This document shows positions 1 to 6,734 of a stretch of 15,516 bases of DNA, piece by piece; the stretch's first letter is position 1; each line of letters begins with the position of its first letter. The stretch spans positions 1 to 15,516 of the forward strand of contig CAYWKL010000021.1 in the NCBI GenBank assembly GCA_964459095.1, read 5' to 3'. The stretch comes from CAYWKL01 sp964459095 (GTDB lineage: Bacteria; Patescibacteriota; Microgenomatia; Daviesbacterales; UBA10151). A program made the translations under genes and the position numbers. The notes under the pieces were generated by a model, which saw only the letters and a program-made list of their open reading frames with translations, was not told where the DNA came from and made no database searches.

Positions 1-730
1 TGCGGTCATTTTTTTCTGTTAATCCGTATGAAGCTGGTTGAAATAAATATTCAAATTCTACGAATAATCATTTTAGAGACTCTTTCAATTCTTGCAGAAC
101 AACAGAATTTAATTTTGGAGTTGTTCTAATGTCTAAAGTTGTAACACAGCTATCTGGAAATTTATTAGGTGATTCCACACTTCCTGCTTGGATACTCGTA
201 GCAATGCCAATTGAAGGTTCACCCAAAAACTCATGTTTATATTTCTTTTTCCAAGATTTTTCAAGTTTTTGAATCTTTTCTAAGACTTTAATCATAATAA
301 ACACGGCATGATTTTGTATTTTTTGTGGCTGAGAACCATGACCACTATCTCCTAAGGTCTTAAGTTTAATAAATATATTCCCCCTATGACCAACTTCGAT
401 AGATTCTAGCCCTGTGGGCTCAAGCAGCACCCCAGCAATATCTTTATATTGTTTGATGTAATTTTTCTTAAACCAGGTTAAGAAGTTTTTGGTACCTGAA
501 CCTGATGTCTCTTCTGAAACAACAAATGTTAACCAAACATCACATTTAGGCTTATTATCTTTAAGTTTTTTTGCAAGAAACATTAACGTAACTACCCCGG
601 ATTTTTCATCACTTGCTCCTAACCCATAAATTTTCCCATCCTTGACTGTTCCACTTCGCTTACCAAAAGGCGGCTCTTGCCAATTTTCAACATCTCCAGG
701 ATCGACTGTATCAACGTGTGCATTAAATCA
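1..730 (-). pseudogene. M20 family metallopeptidase remnant (broken, partial)
   Basis: The frame encodes the core of an M20 (ArgE/DapE/CPG2-type) zinc peptidase. Visible motifs are AHVDTV (zinc His and catalytic-site Asp, about 710-725), GASDEKSG (bridging Asp), VSEETSGSG (catalytic Glu plus zinc Glu) and the later DIRTTP segment. The frame is closed upstream by TGA at 728-730 directly before FNAHVDT, and no usual N-terminal 60-80 residues or start codon can be found in frame. A further TGA at 68-70 interrupts it, after which clearly homologous-looking sequence (VEFEYLFQPASYG) continues in the same frame to the window edge. One extra T near 724-728 would join it to the ORF upstream, and two extra bases near 55-70 would restore a smooth C-terminal part. 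I infer a decaying gene or indel errors. The family is certain from the motifs; the state of the gene is not. Confidence 0.75.
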
Positions 731-1383
731 TCCATAAATCCCATTTGCCACTGGTGAATTCCGTAGTTTAGGTATTCAATTTCAGGCAAGTGGAAATCTA
801 AATCAATAGCAGGTTTACCAAAACATCTTAAGAAATCAGTTAATCTAAGCATTGTTTCCATCTCATAGGGATGAAGGGTTTGAATTGCAGTGATAGTTTT
901 AATAGGCTTATTTATTTGACTAGCCTCGGCATTATCAGTTAAATAAAAAGTTGTTCCATCTTCTGCCACGGCTTTTGCTCCATTCGCCCCAAATTGACAT
1001 GTTCCTGAGATCACAGGAAGCACATCTGTGCTAGAGAGCATTTTCATTGCTACATCTGGGATGTTCGTAACTACTCCATCTTCAAAGGCAAATACCCTTG
1101 GATGAACAAAATAACCTTTTCCTTTATCATCTCCTATTAGTACGAATGTTAATCCAGGTTGTCCCAAGCCAGCTGTTTTATAAACCAGAGTTTGTGGTTT
1201 GGTATGAAAGTCTGATTCAAAAATCCCAAACTGTTCCAGTCCTCTGAGAGTATTTGAGGCTTTTCTTGAAGCTTTTGATTCTTCACTCGATAGAACTACC
1301 TGAGCCCCACCAAAGTTTAGTTCCTGGTTAGGAACACACTGATCGTTATGTTGAAGATGAATAAAATTTCCTTTTGTTTCCAT
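619..1383 (-). CDS. Unrecognised protein downstream of a T-box leader
   Basis: I do not recognise this protein. The open frame extends back to 1524, but that start lies inside the T-box terminator, so I choose the ATG at 1381-1383 (product begins METKGNFIHLQ), about 254 residues. No clear Shine-Dalgarno is present, although a purine-rich stretch precedes the ATG. The predicted product is soluble, without evident signal peptide or membrane segment, and is rich in Gly, Thr and acidic residues in its middle. Its last roughly 36 residues (below about 730) overlap the clearly M20-coding frame and are probably not native. A single missing base near 724-728 would make it run into the M20 sequence, so it may be the first part of a fused or broken gene. 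T-box control suggests a link to amino acid supply, tRNA charging or peptide use, but no enzyme family could be assigned. Confidence 0.5.
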   Translation of the reverse strand: METKGNFIHLQHNDQCVPNQELNFGGAQVVLSSEESKASRKASNTLRGLEQFGIFESDFHTKPQTLVYKTAGLGQPGLTFVLIGDDKGKGYFVHPRVFAFEDGVVTNIPDVAMKMLSSTDVLPVISGTCQFGANGAKAVAEDGTTFYLTDNAEASQINKPIKTITAIQTLHPYEMETMLRLTDFLRCFGKPAIDLDFHLPEIEYLNYGIHQWQMGFMDDLMHTLIQSILEMLKIGKSRLLVSEVEQSRMGKFMG

Positions 1384-1396
1384 ATTACTTTTTTTC

Positions 1397-1440
1397 TGCT
1401 TCCACCCTTGTGCTTCCACCCCCTTGTGCTTCCACCCTTG
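1397..1440. repeat. Three tandem copies of a 14-16 nt unit
   Basis: Three head-to-tail units of TGCTTCCACCCTTG (14, 16 and 14 nt; the middle copy has two extra C) lie between the T-box terminator and the chosen ATG. On the transcribed minus strand each unit reads CAAGGGTGGAAGCA, giving closely spaced G tracts in the 5' untranslated region. Confidence 0.85.
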
Positions 1441-1467
1441 GGGTGCAAAGCTAGATATTTTAGGCTT

Positions 1468-1535
1468 TAAAAAAAGCCCTTGGGTGCTTACCAACACTTC
1501 GACTTTGCTCAGTGTGATAAACACTCAAGGGCTCT
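1468..1535 (-). terminator. T-box leader intrinsic terminator
   Basis: On the minus strand AGCCCTTG (1526-1533) pairs with CAAGGGCT (1475-1482) and is followed at once by a run of seven T. This is the expected position of a T-box terminator, just downstream of the T-box sequence. The loop is unusually long (about 43 nt) because a short palindromic repeat (about 1494-1515) sits in it. Confidence 0.75.
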
Positions 1536-1750
1536 CTTTTTGAGGGCGGTACCACCTTGATTTAGTTTCAAAAAATCCTCCGTCTGGAGGATTACTAGAA
1601 AACTAATCTCTAGCGCTCCGTTTCCGACACGCTTGTGATATTTTTACAGTTTCACTTCTGTCATAGTATTTCCTTACGCCTAGCTCAGGACTGACCTATG
1701 CGGCTCATCTATTGCGATAGATTAAAACGCCTTTAAAAATATTCAGTTGT
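1468..1750 (-). promoter_or_regulatory. T-box riboswitch leader
   Basis: T-box leaders sense uncharged tRNA and let transcription continue when the matching amino acid is scarce. The minus strand carries AGGTGGTACCGCC at 1545-1557, close to the family consensus AGGGTGGNACCGCG. It contains the UGGU that would pair with the tRNA 3' end and implies discriminator base A. Upstream is a stable hairpin (ATCCTCC/GGAGGAT, 1575-1592) in the stem III position, and further upstream about 150 nt of structured sequence for stem I. A terminator with a T run follows at 1468-1535, and a good promoter lies just upstream. The near-palindromic core also resembles a T-box on the plus strand, but only the minus strand has promoter, terminator and gene in the right order. 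I could not identify the specifier codon, so the amino acid is unknown. Confidence 0.7.
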
Positions 1751-1756
1751 AGATAA

Positions 1757-1784
1757 AGTATATCACAAATATTTTCTTTGTCAA
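1757..1784 (-). promoter_or_regulatory. Sigma70-type promoter of the T-box leader
   Basis: On the minus strand TTGACA (1779-1784) and TATACT (1757-1762) are separated by 16 bp, a near-consensus housekeeping promoter. It starts 7 bp past the stop codon of the upstream aspartic protease gene and would start transcription near 1750, at the beginning of the T-box leader. Confidence 0.75.
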
Positions 1785-1790
1785 CAACCA

Positions 1791-2147
1791 CTATAGGGTT
1801 AATTTAGCTGGGTGAAGCTTTCTTTTAAAAGGATCAAGGACTAAACCTAAAGCTTCTAATGTTAGCACTCCAAGAAGCGGAGTATCTTGTTTTTCTCCCA
1901 ACACGACTGGGGAACTTGATTCAATTCCTTGATACTTCACAAATGCATTACCTAGCTTTCTTTTAATAGTAGTTCCATCAGCTAAGCTGAATTCTCTTTC
2001 AAATTCTGGTTTAAGCTCTAATTTTCGTACCATTTCTTCTGTTAAAACAGTAAACATAGCTCCACTATCTACTAAAAACTCGCCTTTAACAGTTTTTTTC
2101 GGTTTATAAGCATTTTTAATTTCTAATGTTACAGAAGTTAAACCCAT
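1791..2147 (-). CDS. Small retropepsin-like (clan AA) aspartic protease
   Basis: This 118-residue protein has the single-domain layout of retropepsin-like aspartic proteases, which work as dimers with one catalytic Asp per subunit. The catalytic motif is FLVDSGA (Asp27-Ser28-Gly29) after a short beta-rich N-terminus. The second conserved element is LLGVLTLEALGLVLDP (about residues 91-106), the hydrophobic-hydrophobic-Gly signature followed by a Leu-rich helix. The start is the ATG at 2145-2147; GAGG lies only a few bases upstream. It has no signal peptide, so it is probably cytoplasmic, and no membrane or nucleic-acid domain is attached. It follows comEC by 48 bp and precedes the T-box promoter. 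The substrate is unknown. Family assignment is from motifs and length; a role in competence would be only guilt by proximity. Confidence 0.8.
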   Translation of the reverse strand: MGLTSVTLEIKNAYKPKKTVKGEFLVDSGAMFTVLTEEMVRKLELKPEFEREFSLADGTTIKRKLGNAFVKYQGIESSSPVVLGEKQDTPLLGVLTLEALGLVLDPFKRKLHPAKLTL

Positions 2148-2195
2148 ATCCTCATTTTAACAAAGAAAGTCTAGTTAAACAATGAGCTCTGCAAC

Positions 2196-2886
2196 TTACC
2201 CTCCTTTTCTCATTAACTCTAAACTTTTATCATCTATCTTAACTCCTTTTTTAAATTGTAAGAATAAACCCAAGAGAACTAAATAATATCCTATCCAAAG
2301 CAAAATCCCAAAATCTCCTACTTCAATACTTGCAAAGGGCAACTTTGCAAATAAATCTACAATATAAACAAAATAAATTAAAAATACACCAGGTATTAGC
2401 GCTAATATTTGACCTAAAGCAGGATCAATGATTGCCCCAAGTAAAGTAATAAAGCCTGTGATCATAATTACTGGTATTGTCCAGAGTATCAAAGTATTAA
2501 CTAATATACCAATCAGACTCAACTGATGGAAATTTGCAGCTATTATAGGTAAAGTTAATGTTTGAGCAGAAAGTGAGACTGAAAAATCTTCTTTTAAAAA
2601 TTCAGGCAACTTTTTTAGCTTCGCAATTAGAACAGGGGCTACAATAACTACCCCAACTGTAGCTAAAAATGAGAGCTGAAATGATATAGAAAGGATCCAG
2701 TTTGGGTTATAAACAAGCATACCTAAACCTGTTAGAACCAAAACCCACCAGCCTTCTTTTTCTCTGCCCAACAAAGACGCACTTGATGCAAAAATAAACA
2801 TAACCCCCGCTCTAATCACAGGAACTTGCAAACCTGTGAGCATTGCATAAAAAATTATTCCTACAAAGGATGCAATTATTGTTTTT
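2196..2886 (-). CDS. comEC: ComEC/Rec2 competence channel, C-terminal part after frameshift
   Basis: This is the membrane core of ComEC, the inner-membrane channel that passes single-stranded DNA into the cell. The ATG at 2843 is probably not a start: the same frame reads upstream through RLRKTIIASFVGIIFYA and into MLTGLQVPVIRAG, the well-conserved ComEC segment, so it is the continuation of the N-terminal ORF in the -1 frame. Several hydrophobic helices follow, including the NFHQLSLIGILVN segment typical of the family. The protein ends at residues MRKGG with no metallo-beta-lactamase-like domain, so this ComEC is the short form. Together with the N-terminal part the product would be about 345 residues. 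The next gene downstream (aspartic protease) begins 48 bp later. Confidence 0.8.
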
Positions 2887-2887
2887 C

Positions 2888-3235
2888 TTAACCTAAAAAA
2901 GGAGCCATTGTAAGTAAAAACCCTGCAACTAATGTTAAATTTTGGCCAGAAACCACAACAATATGAATGGTAGAGGTTTTTCTTAAATTCTGATCAAAAT
3001 CTAAAGGTAAATTTGTCTTTACTCCTAGAAGCATCCCTGAAAGTAAACCTGCTTGAGGCGCAGGCAAAATCTGGTTAATCCTATTACTTAGGAAAAATCT
3101 TGTATTTTCAAATTTTCCAGCCAAAGCTTGTAAATCATAGTCTATATCAAACCTTCTCAAACCCCCTTCTGATTGTATCCGTAACAAGATTAAAAGTATT
3201 AAGACTATTAGAACTGAAAGTCTGGTGGGGTTCAA
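2888..3235 (-). CDS. comEC: ComEC/Rec2 competence channel, N-terminal part before frameshift
   Basis: The 115-residue ORF starts with TTG at 3233-3235, overlapping the comEA stop by four bases (TTGA), a layout typical of translational coupling. It has an N-terminal membrane helix (about residues 6-20). It then carries the segment LLSGMLLGVKTNLP and the ComEC hallmark STIHIVVVSGQNLTLVAGF, which corresponds to the family's S-H-hhhISG-H-hhh-G motif. It lacks the OB-fold (DUF4131) region found in larger ComEC proteins. It ends at TAA (2888-2890), ten bases after the start of a T TTT TTA heptamer (2894-2900); a -1 shift there enters the downstream comEC frame. Either this is programmed frameshifting or one T has been lost from the run. 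Confidence 0.8.
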   Translation of the reverse strand: MNPTRLSVLIVLILLILLRIQSEGGLRRFDIDYDLQALAGKFENTRFFLSNRINQILPAPQAGLLSGMLLGVKTNLPLDFDQNLRKTSTIHIVVVSGQNLTLVAGFLLTMAPFLG

Positions 3236-3810
3236 TTTATATCTACTAAATCTTTGATTTTTTCATAAACTGATTTTGAAACAGCTTTTTTATTCAATAA
3301 GTCAGAAATTTCAGCATATGGCCTGGCTCCCATTATCTTAGCGGCTGTGGCAGGACCAACGCCTGGAAGTTCCTCAAGCTGTGAACTGCTTGCGGAGTTT
3401 ATTCCTATCTTGCCAGAAGTGTTGATTCCAGCAACTTGGGCCGGTCCACTTTCACCTTGAAAAGGTATATAAATTTTTTGTCCGTCTGATATCTTTTGTG
3501 ATAGATTTAGAGATTTTGATATATATTCTGCGTTGGCAGTGTCTATGAACCCACCTGCTTTTGATATTACATCCTCTACTCTTTGTCCTTTTGAAAACGA
3601 GTATACTCCTGGATTTTTAACAGCTCCTGAAATATCTACTTTTATGTCAGTAAAATTTTCATCAACAATGCTTTCTTTGGGGAAGTCAGAGATACTTGCA
3701 GGTTTATTTAAATTTGAAGTTAAAAAACTCCCACCTACTAAGACTACTCCCACAAGACCTAAAATTAAAGGGATCTTATATTGAGAAATTAGATCCTTAC
3801 CTTCTTCCAT
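3232..3810 (-). CDS. comEA: ComEA, DNA-binding competence protein
   Basis: ComEA binds double-stranded DNA outside the cytoplasmic membrane and hands it to ComEC. The 192-residue product has a cytoplasmic stub, one membrane helix (about 13-30), an SLBB domain (about 56-116, including VDISGAVKNPGVYSF and GQKIYIP) and a C-terminal helix-hairpin-helix DNA-binding domain (about 134-192, with GINSASSSQLEELPGVGPAT). All parts appear complete. The ATG start at 3808-3810 lies 25 bp after the sprT-like stop, and that gap is filled by an AGTATA-type repeat without a Shine-Dalgarno site. Its TGA stop overlaps the TTG start of comEC by four bases, so the two are very likely coexpressed. Confidence 0.93.
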   Translation of the reverse strand: MEEGKDLISQYKIPLILGLVGVVLVGGSFLTSNLNKPASISDFPKESIVDENFTDIKVDISGAVKNPGVYSFSKGQRVEDVISKAGGFIDTANAEYISKSLNLSQKISDGQKIYIPFQGESGPAQVAGINTSGKIGINSASSSQLEELPGVGPATAAKIMGARPYAEISDLLNKKAVSKSVYEKIKDLVDIN

Positions 3811-3838
3811 AGTTTAGTATACAATATACTACATACTA
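3811..3838. repeat. AGTATA-type intergenic repeat
   Basis: The short gap between the sprT-like gene and comEA consists of AGTATA/TATACT steps (TTTAGTATACAATATACTAC on the plus strand). A similar stretch lies at 7651-7691 past the tRNA genes (TATTTAGTATACAGTATTTG). Both look like copies of one low-complexity intergenic repeat family. Confidence 0.55.
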
Positions 3839-4237
3839 AAGACTTTTCCGGTACTGCTTTAACCACTGCTTGTATGCTTTATAAAGGTGTCCTAGTCTTC
3901 TTTCAGAAAGCTCCCTTTTTATTACCCCACCTGAGTGAGGGTATCTGTGCATTCTAGGTTTTGGGGAAGAAAAACCATGGGTATAATGGCAAAGCTCATG
4001 AGCAATAGTATGATCAATTACTTCCTGAGGAACCTCAGGATCTTTAAACAATGAGGTTATAACAATAAAGGATTCCTTAGTTCTTCTATCAAACCTGATT
4101 GAGCCTAATCTATATTTTGAATTCCTTCCAAATTTAATATAAACTCTATTAACTTGTCTTACATCTTCAAAATAGTTTGTCCAAAGAAAATCCAGCCTGG
4201 ATAAAAGCCACTTATCATCTCTTTTAAGAGCAGACAT
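3836..4237 (-). CDS. SprT-like zinc metalloprotease domain protein
   Basis: The 133-residue protein has the HExxH zinc-protease motif as HELCHYTHG (His80, Glu81, His84) preceded by a hydrophobic helix (EVIDHTIA). A later His near residue 101 in a YPHSGG segment is a candidate third ligand. Length and layout match SprT-like/WLM-type minimal proteases. Some relatives act on DNA-protein crosslinks, but that role is not shown here. The N-terminus is basic and aromatic. It starts 7 bp after the leuS stop without a Shine-Dalgarno site, so it is probably in an operon with leuS. A TATAAT box (4244-4249), however, overlaps the leuS stop six bases before this ATG and could give a leaderless transcript. 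Family is fairly sure; substrate unknown. Confidence 0.75.
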   Translation of the reverse strand: MSALKRDDKWLLSRLDFLWTNYFEDVRQVNRVYIKFGRNSKYRLGSIRFDRRTKESFIVITSLFKDPEVPQEVIDHTIAHELCHYTHGFSSPKPRMHRYPHSGGVIKRELSERRLGHLYKAYKQWLKQYRKSL

Positions 4238-4244
4238 AAAAATA

Positions 4245-6734
4245 TTATACTACTATATTCAAGATCTTACCTGGAACATAGATTATTTTTTTAGGCTCTT
4301 TACCATATAGGAACTTATTTACTTTTGGACTTTTTAAAGCAAGTTCTTCTACATATTTTTGAGATTTGACATTTGAGTTTTGAATTTCTATCGTATCTCT
4401 CAGCTTCCCATTAACCTGCACAGCCACAATTACTTTTTCCTCTTCCAAATATTTAGAATCAACTTCTGGCCAAGACTCAAGATGAATACTTTGGAAATTG
4501 TCATCCTCGACTCCGATCGAGGATCTATTCTGGATTTCCTCTTTCGAGGGAATGACATTAACCATTTGCCATAACTCCTCAGTTATATGAGGGGCAAAAG
4601 GAGCCAAAACTATTAAGAATTTCTTCTTAGCTTTAAGAGATAAACCGCTGTGAAAAATTAAGTTTATAAACTCCATCATTGAGGCTATTGCAGTATTAAA
4701 CTTCATCTCTAAAATATCTGCTTCAACGCTTTTTACTAATTTGTTTAGTGCAACCTCTACCTTAGGATCATTTTTTTCTATTGAATCTTTTTGGATAACC
4801 TCCCAAACTCGTGTTAAAAATCTACACACTCCATTTATGCTTGTAGGATCCCAAGCAATTGTATTTTCAAAAGGTCCCATAAATCCCTCATATAATCTAA
4901 GTGTATCTGCACCGTACTCACCTACAATTTTCTCAGGAGTAACTACATTCCCTAAGCTCTTACTCATTTTCCTTCCGTCTGCGGCTAAAACGAGTCCCAC
5001 TGTACTTAGTTTTTGAAACGGTTCTTTACTTGAAACTACTCCCTCATCATATAGAAATTTGTGCCAAAACCTTGAGTAAAGCAAATGTAATACTGCATGA
5101 GCTGCCCCACCAACATACCAATCAACCGGCAACCAGTACTTATCCATATCTTTAGATATCAAATCCTTAGTGTTTTTAGGATCTGCAAACCTTAGATAAT
5201 ACCAAGAAGATCCTGCCCAATTAGGCATAGTGTTTGTTTCTCTTTTAGCATCTTTCCTACAATTTGGACATTTAGTATTAACAAATCCAGGAATAGCTGA
5301 TAGAGGTGACTCACCTGTTCCCGTTGGCTCATATTTTTCAACCTGAGGTAGCTTTAAAGGTAGCTGATCATATGGAACAGCGACTAAACCACAGTTTTCG
5401 CAATGAATAATTGGTATAGGTTCTCCCCAATATCGCTGCCTTGAGAAAATCCAATCACGCAAATGGTACTCGGTCACTTTCTTTCCGTGTCCTTTTTCCT
5501 CCATATAATCCATTATTTTTTTTGTAGCCTCGTGAATATCTAATCCATTTAAAAAATCAGAATTAATCATTATTCCTTCATCTTCCTGGACTTGATCTAT
5601 TTTTTTGATCTCAGATTCATCATTATCACTCCCCTTTACTACTCTGATAATTTCTAAATTGTGCTTAGAAGCAAACTCAAAATCTCTCTTGTCGTGCCCT
5701 GGAACCCCAACTAAAGCTCCTGTACCAAATTCCATTAAAACAAAGTCTGCAACCCAAATTGGCATGTCTTTTCCGGTTAGCTGATTTATCGCATAAAGTC
5801 CTGTAAACACGCCTGTTTTTTCTTTATTTTCTTTTCTTTCAACCTCACTTTTATTCTTCGAGTGCTCTACATATTTTCTGATTTCTTCCAATTTTAAATT
5901 TAGAATTTTAAATTTTAAATTTAGAAGCGAAGCGACGATTGGATGTTCGGGCGCTAAAGCAATAAAAGTTGCCCCAAAATTGGTATCAGGCCTGGTTGTA
6001 AAAACTTCTATCTTTTCATTCAAATCTTTGATAGGGTAAGTTATATTTATACCTTGTTTTTTACCTATCCAATTTTTTTGCATATCTATAATAGACTGCG
6101 GCCAATCAAGCAGAGATAAATCTTCAAGTAATCTATTAGCATAAGCTGTGATCTTTAGAAGCCATTGACGAATTTTTTTACGCTCAACCGGAGTTCCACA
6201 CCTTTCACACTTTCCATCTATGACTTCTTCATTAGACAAGCCTGTTTTATCTTTCGGGCACCAATTAATCGGAGAATCTTCCTCATAAGCTAGTCCAGCC
6301 TCAAAAAGTTTCAAAAAAATCCACTGTGTCCATTTATAATAATCAGAGTCAGTTGTGCTAAATTCTCTATCCCAGTCATAAGATAAGCCTATCATCTGCA
6401 TCTGTTTTTTAATGCTTGATATATTTTTTTGAGTAGTTATAGAGGGGTGGATACCTGTTTTAATCGCATAATTTTCTGCTGGAAGCCCAAATGAATCCCA
6501 TCCCATTGGGTGTAAAACATTAAAGCCTTTATATCTAAAATAACGAGAGATTACATCTGTAGCTACATAACCCTTCATATGGCCTACATGCAGACCATCT
6601 CCTGAAGGGTATGGAAACATATCTAAAATATATTTCTTTGGCTTTGAGGAACCTTTTTTAGGCTCATACAACTTCTCTTTTGCCCAAACCTCTTGCCATT
6701 TATTTTCTATTTCACTAGGCAAATATTTCTTCAT
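4245..6734 (-). CDS. leuS: Leucyl-tRNA synthetase
   Basis: LeuS charges tRNA-Leu with leucine and removes mischarged amino acids. The 829-residue protein shows the HIGH motif as HVGH (49-52), a zinc-binding insertion (Cys159, Cys176, Cys179), the CP1 editing domain with FTTRPDT (about 245-251) and GTGALVGVPGHDKRDFEF, and a second Cys-rich module (CENC and CPNC) around GSSWYYLR. It also shows KMSKS (589-593) and a C-terminal anticodon-binding and tail region ending in VQVNGKLRD and onward. Length is normal for the bacterial family. Two repeat-like additions are present in frame: residues about 269-283 (AT-rich duplicated DNA) and 727-745 (a 57-bp palindromic element). AGGAG lies one base before the ATG, too close for an ideal ribosome site. 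The frame has no interruption. Confidence 0.97.
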   Translation of the reverse strand: MKKYLPSEIENKWQEVWAKEKLYEPKKGSSKPKKYILDMFPYPSGDGLHVGHMKGYVATDVISRYFRYKGFNVLHPMGWDSFGLPAENYAIKTGIHPSITTQKNISSIKKQMQMIGLSYDWDREFSTTDSDYYKWTQWIFLKLFEAGLAYEEDSPINWCPKDKTGLSNEEVIDGKCERCGTPVERKKIRQWLLKITAYANRLLEDLSLLDWPQSIIDMQKNWIGKKQGINITYPIKDLNEKIEVFTTRPDTNFGATFIALAPEHPIVASLLNLKFKILNLKLEEIRKYVEHSKNKSEVERKENKEKTGVFTGLYAINQLTGKDMPIWVADFVLMEFGTGALVGVPGHDKRDFEFASKHNLEIIRVVKGSDNDESEIKKIDQVQEDEGIMINSDFLNGLDIHEATKKIMDYMEEKGHGKKVTEYHLRDWIFSRQRYWGEPIPIIHCENCGLVAVPYDQLPLKLPQVEKYEPTGTGESPLSAIPGFVNTKCPNCRKDAKRETNTMPNWAGSSWYYLRFADPKNTKDLISKDMDKYWLPVDWYVGGAAHAVLHLLYSRFWHKFLYDEGVVSSKEPFQKLSTVGLVLAADGRKMSKSLGNVVTPEKIVGEYGADTLRLYEGFMGPFENTIAWDPTSINGVCRFLTRVWEVIQKDSIEKNDPKVEVALNKLVKSVEADILEMKFNTAIASMMEFINLIFHSGLSLKAKKKFLIVLAPFAPHITEELWQMVNVIPSKEEIQNRSSIGVEDDNFQSIHLESWPEVDSKYLEEEKVIVAVQVNGKLRDTIEIQNSNVKSQKYVEELALKSPKVNKFLYGKEPKKIIYVPGKILNIVV
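4500..4556. repeat. 57-bp palindromic element inside leuS
   Basis: The element begins GTCATCCTCGACTCCGATCG and ends in TTCGAGGGAATGAC on the plus strand. Its two halves are imperfect inverted repeats of about 26 bp, and each half is itself a small hairpin. It resembles the GTCATTCCC-GGGAATGAC class of dispersed bacterial palindromes. It is exactly 19 codons long, in frame, and flanked on the coding strand by AAT on both sides. Confidence 0.75.
5890..5926. repeat. Direct repeat of AATTTTAAATTTAGAA inside leuS
   Basis: Two identical 16-bp copies (5890-5905 and 5911-5926) lie in the leuS editing-domain region. They are followed by GCGAAGCGAC, a type of sequence usually seen between genes. They encode the LNLKFKILNLKLE stretch, where most LeuRS proteins have a shorter variable loop. 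Confidence 0.7.

Noticed and set aside
68..800. In-frame TGA codons in the M20 frame read as glycine or tryptophan (alternative code, as in Gracilibacteria/Absconditabacteria).
   Set aside because: leuS (829 codons) and rho (453 codons) contain no in-frame TGA. TGA also cleanly ends comEA, the GT2 at 12125-13054 and the small ORF. Single-base indels explain the M20 breaks better.
1545..1557. T-box element on the plus strand (the core is nearly palindromic).
   Set aside because: No plus-strand promoter, T-run terminator or downstream plus-strand gene, while all three fit on the minus strand.
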